From JAEZAA01 sp964514485 (GTDB lineage Bacteria; Pseudomonadota; Gammaproteobacteria; Pseudomonadales; Oleiphilaceae), in the NCBI GenBank assembly GCA_964514485.1, contig CAZEWG010000033.1:1-26940 (forward strand): a stretch of 26,940 nt of DNA. Direction: 5' to 3'. The position numbers and the translations under genes were made by a program. Positions within the stretch are counted from its first letter, which is position 1. Each line of letters opens with the position of its first letter. Positions 7,730 to 14,259 of the stretch are shown in pieces. The notes beneath the pieces are model-generated. The model saw only the letters and a program-made list of their open reading frames with translations, did not search any database and was not told the DNA's origin.

Positions 7730-8206
7730 GCTGTGCCTTACAAACCGGTTAACCAAAAGTTGAATAATGCCATAGCCCGCCTGGGGAAACAGCTTTCAAT
7801 CGACAACCATGGACAATAAGCCGCGCACTTGCTCGCCCCTTGGAGAGAAGCCGATCAAAATCCAAGCTAAAAAGTATTAAGTTGCTCACAAAAACTGTGG
7901 ATAAACCTGTGAATCCCCTGGTGAGGATAAGCGGGAGCCCACGTGACACAATGCCCAGCGACAAATTGATCAGAACATCATCAAATCATCACAAACACCC
8001 CAACCTCTTCGCCGCCTCAGAAAATGCGCCTCGATGACGAGTGTCTAAAAATGACCTTTTTTGTCACTTTTTTAGCCAGCTTATTTCTTTTCAGTTTATA
8101 GGTTATTGAAAGGTAGGTGCTTTTTGGAGTGGCACAGTTATCGCTTACTTTTAGAAAGTCACGACTTCCGCGACACACAGAGGTTCTGGCATTTTGAGAG
8201 GCTGCA
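7730..8206. other. Non-coding divergent stretch with third DnaA-box repeat and AT-rich tract
   Basis: This is about 477 bases between the DUF2288 gene and the small plus-strand gene at 8207. It contains repeat copy 3. It also has an AT-rich tract at 8047-8105 with the inverted pair TGAC-N7-GTCA (8051-8065), which could belong to the promoter of the downstream small gene. I see no convincing -35/-10 pair and no additional gene. Confidence 0.5.
7885..7998 (+). repeat. DnaA-box repeat, copy 3
   Basis: The segment CACAAAAACTGTGGATAA contains a perfect DnaA box at 7896-7904, followed after three bases by TGTGAAT. The downstream half, ACAAATTGAT then CAGAACATCATCA (7961-7983), combines the 3' features seen separately in copy 2 and copy 1. 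All three boxes point the same way. The repeat lies upstream of the DUF2288/phosphoesterase operon. Confidence 0.65.
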
Positions 8207-8404
8207 ATGAATAAGCGCGTTATTCACATACGAGACCGCCGCCCCACGGCAGCGGCCAAGGCGTTGAATCGGATTACCGGGCTCGTCTGGGAAAGTTATC
8301 CAGCGTCCTTACTGGATTGCGTGAGACAACAAGGCATCCCCATCACCCTGCCACGGGAGCACAACCAGGTTGCCATTCACTCTTGGAACCGACACTCCCT
8401 GTAG
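8207..8404 (+). CDS. Small hypothetical protein (65 aa)
   Basis: This is a short basic protein of 65 residues (MNKRVIHIRDRRP start, ending NRHSL). No family is recognised, and there is no signal or membrane segment. Support for its being real comes from a GAGAGG ribosome binding site six bases before the ATG. A further hint is the AT-rich, promoter-like leader at 8047-8105. It ends 12 bases before the convergent stop of the 163-residue gene. Confidence 0.5.
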   Translation: MNKRVIHIRDRRPTAAAKALNRITGLVWESYPASLLDCVRQQGIPITLPREHNQVAIHSWNRHSL

Positions 8405-8416
8405 AGAGAAACCGCT

Positions 8417-8908
8417 TTAAGCAGTGCGACGACCGTTGGCGGACTGCTGCGTTTTGGCTTTCTGAACGTACAGTTCATCCACCGTAAAGCGCTGGCCCGG
8501 TTCCAATCCCACCAAGCAAGCACGAACATATTCCACGTTTCCGCGACTTTCCAGAGAGACGTTTCCGGAGAGCATTAAGGATCCGGTTGGCCCAGCTTTG
8601 GCTTGATCAACCGTTACAGCAAACTCGCCCTTTTGGTCTCGATAAACCAGTACGAGGCTGAGTTCCTGGGAGGGTGCTTCGTTAAATCGCAGCCAAACCG
8701 CTGCATTCAAAGTGCAATTGAGTTTGCCGTTCGTCTGCAAGGCTTGTGCTTCAGGCTTGGATGGCTTCCTGCGCAACAGCTTCAAAAAATCCAGCCGTTT
8801 CTTCTCGTCCTTGGGCTGTTCAAGGACAGGTGCATCCATATAGATAGACCTGGGGACTTCAGCCAAGATATGAAACTGAAACATCTTGGTCGGGACAGCA
8901 GTCGACAT
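8417..8908 (-). CDS. Hypothetical protein (163 aa)
   Basis: This is a soluble 163-residue protein that I do not recognise. The first half has a charged segment (PKDEKKRLDFLKLLRRKPSK, about residues 33-52). The second half is rich in alternating hydrophobic residues (LSLVLVYRD, GSLMLSGNVSLES), suggesting a beta-sheet domain. The tail is polar. The ATG at 8908 has AGGAG nine bases upstream. A later in-frame Met (residue 9, MFQFHIL) is an alternative start. It has no close operon partner; the next minus-strand gene upstream, encoding the FRG-domain protein, ends about 240 bases away. Confidence 0.65.
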   Translation of the reverse strand: MSTAVPTKMFQFHILAEVPRSIYMDAPVLEQPKDEKKRLDFLKLLRRKPSKPEAQALQTNGKLNCTLNAAVWLRFNEAPSQELSLVLVYRDQKGEFAVTVDQAKAGPTGSLMLSGNVSLESRGNVEYVRACLVGLEPGQRFTVDELYVQKAKTQQSANGRRTA

Positions 8909-9151
8909 TCAGTCAATCTCCTACTTCGATCTACAGGTAACTCTAACTCCTTCAAACATTTGATGACGTGACCGGATTCCATATCATACGGGCTGTAGAC
9001 CACGTTTTTAACAACCAACAAGCTCTAGCCTGTTACCCTATTCGTGTTTTGGCTTGGGCTAGTGGCGCTGATTATTTTGCTCACCGTCACTTCCCCGGAG
9101 AACCTGGACTTGCCCGGAGAACCTCGGACAATCAAACACGATGCCCTTATC

Positions 9152-9928
9152 TTACCACGCCAGCCCCAGTTCTCTGCGTATACTTTTGGCCAATCCGTCA
9201 AGTCCGGGAAACATTGACCTGTGGGTGATACCCAACTTATGTAACTCCTGGCAGACCAGTGCCTTGCAGTCGGCCGGGACGATGAATTTGGCCAGCCGTC
9301 GAATGTGAGGCTCATACAGGATCCCCCGATCCAAAGGAAGGATTTCCGAGCGGTCTTCAGGAAAGGGAAACACCGCAAAACAGCTTTCCTGACTGCTGAC
9401 TCGCTGGTTCAAATAATCCGGCGAGTAAGCAACCAAAATCCCCGATTCATCCAGCTTGCGGTCAATATCGGTTAATTGGTTCCACCATTCCTTCGGCTCC
9501 AAAGCCCATAAAATGCCTTCTTCCGCCAGCCCCGGGTTTTCAACGGCGAAAAATAGCGCTTTCAACGGGTTCGTCGTCCAGTCCAGCAAACGGGTTGGCA
9601 GACCATAGTGTTGCGCCACCACCAGCCATTCCAGCTTGTTATCCGGCTCTTTGGTCATGAAGGGGCGGGAGTATTTTTGAAATCGCTCGATCAGCAACTC
9701 TTCCAGGGCATGCCAGCCCCCGTACTCACAGGCCACGCTGTGCATTCTGCCGATTGCCGGAAGCAACGACCAATCAGCCCGGGCCTGGCCTCGGAACATC
9801 TGGAACGAGTCCAGCTCCTTCAGTCGCGCCAGCAGATCAACCACCGAGCCAATACGGTATTCCTGTACTTCAGTGGCGCCAGGTGAAAAAGAATGGTTTG
9901 GACCGGATGTGCCTCCGCTCAGGCTCAT
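9152..9928 (-). CDS. FRG domain-containing protein
   Basis: This 258-residue cytoplasmic protein carries the FRG domain. The family signature appears as MFRGQARADWSLLPAIGR (FRGQ at residues 45-48), and the second conserved block as HYGLPTRLLDW (107-117) followed by NPLKALFFAVE. The biochemical role of FRG domains is not settled. They occur alone in many bacteria, often in accessory regions, and some are predicted toxin-like enzymes. The start at 9928 has only a weak AGG upstream. The 55-bp repeat and assembly gap begin 16 bases upstream of the start, so the promoter region is incompletely known. The C-terminal half also aligns with the usual full-length form, so the gene appears intact. Confidence 0.8.
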   Translation of the reverse strand: MSLSGGTSGPNHSFSPGATEVQEYRIGSVVDLLARLKELDSFQMFRGQARADWSLLPAIGRMHSVACEYGGWHALEELLIERFQKYSRPFMTKEPDNKLEWLVVAQHYGLPTRLLDWTTNPLKALFFAVENPGLAEEGILWALEPKEWWNQLTDIDRKLDESGILVAYSPDYLNQRVSSQESCFAVFPFPEDRSEILPLDRGILYEPHIRRLAKFIVPADCKALVCQELHKLGITHRSMFPGLDGLAKSIRRELGLAW

Positions 9929-9943
9929 GCATGTTGCCTATGT

Positions 9944-9998
9944 GGTATCCCTACGCTTACGCTATTTTTGCCGGGTTGCCGGGTTGCCGGGTTGCCGG
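9944..9998. repeat. 55-bp repeat flank with octamer tandem repeats, left of gap
   Basis: The sequence GGTATCCCTACGCTTACGCT leads into a short T tract and then about three tandem copies of the octamer GGGTTGCC, ending CCGG exactly at the gap. It is identical over all 55 bases to the segment immediately right of the gap. Confidence 0.9.
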
Positions 9999-10098
9999 NN
10001 NNNNNNNNNNNNNNNNNNNNNNNNNNNNNNNNNNNNNNNNNNNNNNNNNNNNNNNNNNNNNNNNNNNNNNNNNNNNNNNNNNNNNNNNNNNNNNNNNN
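9999..10098. other. Assembly gap of exactly 100 N
   Basis: This is an unresolved stretch represented by 100 N, a conventional placeholder length, so the true distance is unknown. Identical 55-base sequences abut it on both sides, meaning that the missing piece is probably repeat-derived. Reading frames translated through the N run carry no meaning. Confidence 0.98.
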
Positions 10099-10153
10099 GG
10101 TATCCCTACGCTTACGCTATTTTTGCCGGGTTGCCGGGTTGCCGGGTTGCCGG
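10099..10153. repeat. 55-bp repeat flank with octamer tandem repeats, right of gap
   Basis: This exact copy of the 55 bases left of the gap starts at the first base after the N run. It again ends in the GGGTTGCC octamer series. Downstream the sequence becomes unique (AGAAAGGACTTTTTCGATGG) before the end of the alpha/beta hydrolase gene. Confidence 0.9.
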
Positions 10154-10219
10154 AGAAAGGACTTTTTCGATGGTTTGGCTAATGCCTGTTAGCTAACACT
10201 GCCCCCTCTGCCATTCCAT

Positions 10220-10987
10220 CTACCCCATTATTTCGGGCTCTGATTGTGCGGCGATACTTTCGGCAGACTCTCGACGGCCCCGAGACAATAACCAACTGAT
10301 AACTTGAGGGTCTGAATACGCCGCCTCCCAGCTGTTATGGCCCACCCCTGGATATTCGGTATAACGCACCTCAACCCCTTCTTCCCGCAGAGCCTTCACC
10401 ATCCGGCGAGACTCCTCCACCGGCACCACCTCATCCTGCTCACCATGAAAGACCCACACCGGAATATCTCGTAATCGATCCGCGGCCCCTACATAGTCCC
10501 GCTCCTGGTCACTGGCGTCCGCAGTCGGTTTGGGTCTTTCCGGCAGGCTCGGCATATCCAACCCGCCGCAAATCGGCAGCAAGGCGGCATATCGTTGGGG
10601 GTGCATCAGGGCCAGATACCAGGTGCCATAGCCCCCCATGGAAACCCCGGTCAGATAAACCCGCTCCCGGTCGCAACGAAACTCCCCCATGGTTTGCTCC
10701 AGCGCCCGCACCGCCAGCTCGGCCATTTCTCCGCGCCAGCCCTTTCGACTACGGGCCTGAGGGAATACCACGATGGCCGGAAAGCGTTCCGGATACTCCC
10801 GAATAATGGGCCCAAGCCCCACCTGGGTTTGGGCTTGGCCATCCTCGCCAACTTCGTCCGCCCCGTGCAGATACAGAATCACCGACCATTCCCGTTCCGG
10901 GGTGTACTCTACCGGTACATAAACCTGAAACCGATAGGTTGTATCCTGAAGCTGAAGCGTTCGCTCCAAAAAGCCTGTTTGAGCCAT
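10220..10987 (-). CDS. Alpha/beta hydrolase, prolyl-oligopeptidase/esterase type
   Basis: This 255-residue protein has the alpha/beta-hydrolase fold of the dienelactone hydrolase / PHB-depolymerase-like esterases. The oxyanion region is LYLHGADEVGED. The nucleophile elbow is GVSMGGYG with Ser116, the acid is Asp185 in HGEQDEVVP, and the histidine is His217 in PGVGHNSWEAAY. All three catalytic residues are in the usual order and spacing. There is no signal peptide, so it is probably cytoplasmic. The substrate is likely an ester or short peptide; the precise reaction is not deducible. The start at 10987 has a weak AGGT upstream. The TPR membrane protein gene is upstream on the same strand with a gap of about 115 bases. 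Confidence 0.85.
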   Translation of the reverse strand: MAQTGFLERTLQLQDTTYRFQVYVPVEYTPEREWSVILYLHGADEVGEDGQAQTQVGLGPIIREYPERFPAIVVFPQARSRKGWRGEMAELAVRALEQTMGEFRCDRERVYLTGVSMGGYGTWYLALMHPQRYAALLPICGGLDMPSLPERPKPTADASDQERDYVGAADRLRDIPVWVFHGEQDEVVPVEESRRMVKALREEGVEVRYTEYPGVGHNSWEAAYSDPQVISWLLSRGRRESAESIAAQSEPEIMG

Positions 10988-11101
10988 GGCGCTACCTGTA
11001 GAAGGTTCGGCAAGAAGTTTGTGTATCTACGACACAAAAGCCCGGGGTTGCACTTGGTATATGGTGGTGTAATCCCAATCAGAGGACAAACCGCCCAGGA
11101 A

Positions 11102-12190
11102 TCAATAGCCGACACTTTCCAGCTCAAGCCCCTGAGCCATTCGCGGAAAAGGCGCCTCGACGTCAAACGAAGGCGCCCTCGCCTCTTTCAACTCCTGCAC
11201 AAAGGCTTTAAATGCCGGGGACTGTTCATACAGGGACTTAAAATCGTGGGTGACGACAAAATGCACCGGCAAGCTCTTCTCTTCATGACGCAGCCCGCAA
11301 TCTGACAGCAACTGGTTCCAGATCCGGTTGGAGTGATCAAGGCGCAAAGCACGTTCGATATCCAGTGCTAATCTGCGCACCTCTTCATCAGTCAGCTTGG
11401 CGGGCGAACGGCCTTGGCTGGACCACTTCAAATACTGAACACAGGCCCGGTTGTAATACATCCCGGCACTGACCGAGGCTTCACTGCGGCGATCAATCCT
11501 TTCTTCCACCAGCCGGATGCCTTCATTCAGATCCTGCAAGGCCTGCTCAAAAGTCACAGGGTCTTGTCCTTCCACCCGGTTCTGCTCTTGTGCCAACAGT
11601 GCCTTGCAATACCCCAGATACGCCAGCACCCGTGCCCGTGAGGGCGTCAACAGTAGAGCCTGCTCTAAAAAGGCTTTGGCCTCGCTCAAATACCCCTGCA
11701 GCAGTTTATGGGTAGCCTCCTGAAGCAACAGACTGGAACGAGATTCCCGCAACTCCCCTTCCAGACTCTGCACCTGCTGCTGTAACTGACCCAGTTGTCG
11801 CTTCCACCGCATGAGGCTTGAAGCGCTAGCGACTCTCAACAGCCGTAACCCCAGATAGCCGCCTAGTACGGAGGTTGCGATCAAATACAACCAAGCAATA
11901 AAGAGCTCGCCGCTCACGCTGATCGTGGACGCCTGAAAGATGGGAGTGACATATTCCCCTAGTAGTCGGGTTAATAAGGCGACCATCAGCAGCCCACCCA
12001 CGGCGCCATAGAGGCAGTCACCGAGCACACCGAGGTGGAAAGGGGTTTCACCCGATGGGCTCGTATGGCGTCCGGGCCAGGATATTTGAGACAGGCCTTC
12101 CCGTTCGGAGAGGGGCTGCTGTAGATGGTAAAGAAATCCACCTAGCGCCCCGAAAAGTAGTGCCACCACAAAGGTCATAAAGATGAGCAT
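11102..12190 (-). CDS. Membrane-anchored coiled-coil/TPR protein
   Basis: This is a 362-residue protein of unknown function. Three hydrophobic segments are visible: residues 1-22 (MLIFMTFVVALLFGALGGFL), about 52-77 (LGDCLYGAVGGLLMVALL) and about 96-118 (FIAWLYLIATSVLGGYLGL). Next comes a Gln/Leu/Glu-rich coiled coil (about 128-158) and then TPR-like helices (about 160-285, for example LSEAKAFLEQALLLTPSRARVLAYLG). The soluble C-terminal part probably faces the cytoplasm and binds proteins. The frame is open for 32 more codons upstream, but the ATG at 12190 with AGGGAA six bases before it, beginning directly with a membrane helix, is the better start. Confidence 0.75.
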   Translation of the reverse strand: MLIFMTFVVALLFGALGGFLYHLQQPLSEREGLSQISWPGRHTSPSGETPFHLGVLGDCLYGAVGGLLMVALLTRLLGEYVTPIFQASTISVSGELFIAWLYLIATSVLGGYLGLRLLRVASASSLMRWKRQLGQLQQQVQSLEGELRESRSSLLLQEATHKLLQGYLSEAKAFLEQALLLTPSRARVLAYLGYCKALLAQEQNRVEGQDPVTFEQALQDLNEGIRLVEERIDRRSEASVSAGMYYNRACVQYLKWSSQGRSPAKLTDEEVRRLALDIERALRLDHSNRIWNQLLSDCGLRHEEKSLPVHFVVTHDFKSLYEQSPAFKAFVQELKEARAPSFDVEAPFPRMAQGLELESVGY

Positions 12191-12354
12191 GTTCGTTTCC
12201 CTACGTCCAGGTTTGAAGTAAAAGCCCACGTCCAGGCTCAGGCTTTCATTATCTCGGCTCTCTTCTATCTTATAGATAAGGTACAAAGCCTCACGAATTG
12301 TTGCCCTAAAGAAACGGCTGTCTCCTAAATGAAACAGCTGCTTGGTGATCCGAT

Positions 12355-12373
12355 CCTGATGAAACCGATCAGG
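12355..12373. promoter_or_regulatory. Inverted repeat in divergent intergenic region
   Basis: A perfect 6-bp inverted repeat, CCTGAT and ATCAGG with a 7-base loop, lies between the divergent TPR gene and the small gene at 12436. It could be an operator or chance. No paired -35/-10 was identified with confidence. Confidence 0.25.
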
Positions 12374-12435
12374 TGTTCAAGAGGTCCAAGATGGCAGTAA
12401 GATAGAATGAGGCTGAAGGGAGGAGGAGCCAGCGC

Positions 12436-12747
12436 ATGGGAACCGTAACGCAATTTCCAACCGCCAATGAGCCGGAGGAAGTGAGCCTTAGAATTGCACT
12501 GCACGAATTGGGTGAGGGTTGCGGCATGGATCTCACTCCTGAAATGCCTGAAATCAAACCCCACGTACCCGCCTTAAAAGCACTGCTGAAAGCCTATAGT
12601 GAAGGCTTTACCGTCACGATCAACAATCTGGAAGAACACCAGGTTGAAGATGTCCGCTGCGCCATTGATGAAGCCCGTCGCCACCTGTTTGCAGAGACCT
12701 TTTTTAATGTGCTCTGTGAAGCGGGCGTGATGGTCCGCCACAAATAA
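12436..12747 (+). CDS. Hypothetical protein (103 aa)
   Basis: This soluble, acidic, mostly helical protein of 103 residues is not one I recognise. Notable segments are LHELGEGCGMDLTPEMPE near the N-terminus and EDVRCAIDEARRHLFAETFF near the C-terminus. A very strong purine-rich ribosome binding site (GGGAGGAGGAG, 12418-12428) sits seven bases before the ATG, which supports it as a real, well translated gene. It lies 200 bases upstream of the HU gene on the same strand. Confidence 0.65.
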   Translation: MGTVTQFPTANEPEEVSLRIALHELGEGCGMDLTPEMPEIKPHVPALKALLKAYSEGFTVTINNLEEHQVEDVRCAIDEARRHLFAETFFNVLCEAGVMVRHK

Positions 12748-12900
12748 GCCCTCAGCCTCTTTGCAGGTAAGCAGTGGCTATTTTGTGCACAGTCGCAAGC
12801 TGTAGGTAACTTTTTATCAAAAAACCGTAAAATTTTGCGATCTTGGTTTGAAGGTGCTCTGGAAGCCGTCTATGTTTGAAAAGTGGTGATTTACAGACCA

Positions 12901-12927
12901 GTTGTCATATCGCCTGTTGTCATATCG
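12901..12927 (+). promoter_or_regulatory. Direct repeat in HU leader
   Basis: The 12-mer GTTGTCATATCG occurs twice with a 15-base period (12901-12912 and 12916-12927), ending 22 bases before the HU start codon. The first copy contains a TTGTCA that could serve as a -35 element, but the -10 at the right distance (TCGATA) is poor. It could be a regulator binding site or a leader element. Confidence 0.35.
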
Positions 12928-12949
12928 ATAGTGGTAATACGGAGATTTC

Positions 12950-13225
12950 ATGAACAAATCTGAATTGATCGCAGCCGTCGCGGAAAAAACGGGACTTACT
13001 AAGGCCGCTACTGAGCGGGTCATCCAGGGATTCACAGCATCTGTGCAAGATGCGCTGGCAAAAGGTGAAGATGTCAGCCTGATCGGTTTTGGCACTTTTA
13101 CCGTTCGCACCCGCGCCGCTCGCACTGGTCGTAACCCTCAAACCGGCAAGGAAATTACAATCCCCGCCTCCAAGATTCCCGCCTTCAAAGCAGGCAAGGG
13201 TCTCAAGGACGCTGTTGCGAAGTAA
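12950..13225 (+). CDS. hupB: HU family DNA-binding protein
   Basis: This is a histone-like nucleoid protein of 91 residues, the standard HU length. HU dimers bind and bend DNA without strong sequence preference. The N-terminal helices begin MNKSELIAAVAEKTGLTKAA. The beta-ribbon arm contains the family core GFGTFTVRTRAARTGRNPQT, with the intercalating-proline region RNPQTGKEI, and the C-terminal helix is FKAGKGLKDAV. A GGAG ribosome binding site precedes the ATG. It is followed at once by a strong terminator, so HU is probably a single-gene unit. HU-beta (HupB) is the best name by sequence, although a separate HU paralogue cannot be excluded. The gene is not in the lon-hupB-ppiD order common in gammaproteobacteria. 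Confidence 0.93.
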   Translation: MNKSELIAAVAEKTGLTKAATERVIQGFTASVQDALAKGEDVSLIGFGTFTVRTRAARTGRNPQTGKEITIPASKIPAFKAGKGLKDAVAK

Positions 13226-13233
13226 TATCCGGG

Positions 13234-13260
13234 GGACCCGGAACACTCCGGGTCCTTTCT
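13234..13260 (+). terminator. Rho-independent terminator after HU
   Basis: A perfect 8-bp stem, GGACCCGG paired with CCGGGTCC, has a 6-base loop (AACACT) and is followed by TTTCT. It starts nine bases after the HU stop codon. On the opposite strand the stem is followed by C residues, so it serves HU rather than the converging SRPBCC gene. Confidence 0.85.
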
Positions 13261-13312
13261 CTCCCCGCCCCTCTTCCTGCCATGTCCCTGCCAGTTGGCG
13301 TTCCGGAATTCC

Positions 13313-14140
13313 TTATCTCTCTTTGACGAGCAGCTGCCGTTCCTCGAGCTGACGCTTAAAGCCGCGCACATCATCCTCGACCATACGGGCGAACAAGGGG
13401 TTGAGCACCCGAGCAATGGTACTGCCGGCCACACCCACCGGCGGTAGATAATGAATCCGCAGATAAAGATCCGTCTGCTGAGGCGTTGGCCCTACCCGAA
13501 ACAGTACCTCGCCGGCATTATCCACCAGCGCCTCCGACACCGACTGCCAGGCCAGCCGCTCACCGGGCTGATCGTCAACGATTTTGGCATCCCAAGACAG
13601 GCTCCCCATATTCCCGGGCATCCGGATCACCCAGTGAGAGTGGAGCTCATCAATCCTGCGCACTTGCTTGATATGGCCAAACAGTCGAGGCAGGTTTTCC
13701 AGCTCCCGCCAGTAGGCATAGACTTCATCCCGGGGCTTGTCGATCAGCAGCTGGGTTTCAATGACGATGGGCTCAGGTTGGGTAGCAACCGTCGTATCCC
13801 GTCCCATTGCCGCACTGGCCGGACAATATCCACTAGCGCCGCGGTAAATCAGCCCCCCGGCAGCGGCCCAGAGCCCCATCCGGGCTGCCCGGCCACGACC
13901 ATGCCCCAACAATAAGAGAGCGGCTCCGCCGGCCAACGACAGCAACCGCTCACCTCGCCCCACGTTCTGCTTACGCTGGCTGGTGGAGCTGGCTTGGGGT
14001 GACTTCTGATACAGGTGGATATCCGGAGAGGGCTTATGATAGGCGTCCACTAAAGCCTCTTCTGGCTCCCGTGGGGCACCCCAATCGGAAGTTTGGTGCT
14101 TGGAGGTGGATCGGGTCTTATAGGTGCTGCCGGTTTCCAT
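13313..14140 (-). CDS. DUF2892 (YgaP-like membrane) plus SRPBCC domain protein
   Basis: This is a 275-residue two-part protein. After a polar N-terminal tail of about 55 residues comes a DUF2892/YgaP-type membrane hairpin (NVGRGERLLSLAGGAALLLL, then LWAAAGGLIYRGASGYCP). A SRPBCC/START-like domain (about 120-275) follows, with the segments VIETQLLIDKPRDEVYAYW, RMPGNMGSLSWDAKIVDD and RIHYLPPVGVAG. SRPBCC domains form a deep hydrophobic pocket for lipids or other small molecules. This fusion is known in proteobacteria without a settled function. The ATG at 14140 is preceded by AAGGAG at eight bases; an upstream in-frame GTG (14149) overlaps that site and is less likely. It is the last of three minus-strand genes. 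Confidence 0.8.
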   Translation of the reverse strand: METGSTYKTRSTSKHQTSDWGAPREPEEALVDAYHKPSPDIHLYQKSPQASSTSQRKQNVGRGERLLSLAGGAALLLLGHGRGRAARMGLWAAAGGLIYRGASGYCPASAAMGRDTTVATQPEPIVIETQLLIDKPRDEVYAYWRELENLPRLFGHIKQVRRIDELHSHWVIRMPGNMGSLSWDAKIVDDQPGERLAWQSVSEALVDNAGEVLFRVGPTPQQTDLYLRIHYLPPVGVAGSTIARVLNPLFARMVEDDVRGFKRQLEERQLLVKER

Positions 14141-14259
14141 CTGCGACACTCCTTGGGCCTGCTGCGTTCGCTACGGCAAATGATCGCCGCGCCAGAATGA
14201 CCCTATTCTAAAGTTCCACCGGCAAAGACAGCGGGGCGTGCCAAGTCGCCTGAAGATCA

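Noticed and set aside
6075..8206. Integron cassette array with attC sites
   Set aside because: The small genes separated by ~100-bp repeats suggested this, but the repeats lack the paired inverse-core and core sites (RYYYAAC and GTTRRRY at the ends) and begin with DnaA boxes. No integrase is present.
6075..8206. Chromosomal replication origin
   Set aside because: Three DnaA boxes are suggestive, but there is no dnaA, rpmH, gidA or mioC gene nearby and no clear AT-rich unwinding region with tandem 13-mers. I kept only the repeat observation.
9754..10196. Plus-strand open frames crossing the N run
   Set aside because: They exist only because N codons are not read as stops, and they overlap the FRG gene antisense.
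10595..11305. 236-residue plus-strand open frame
   Set aside because: It runs antisense across the alpha/beta hydrolase and into the TPR gene, both of which have recognisable motifs on the other strand.
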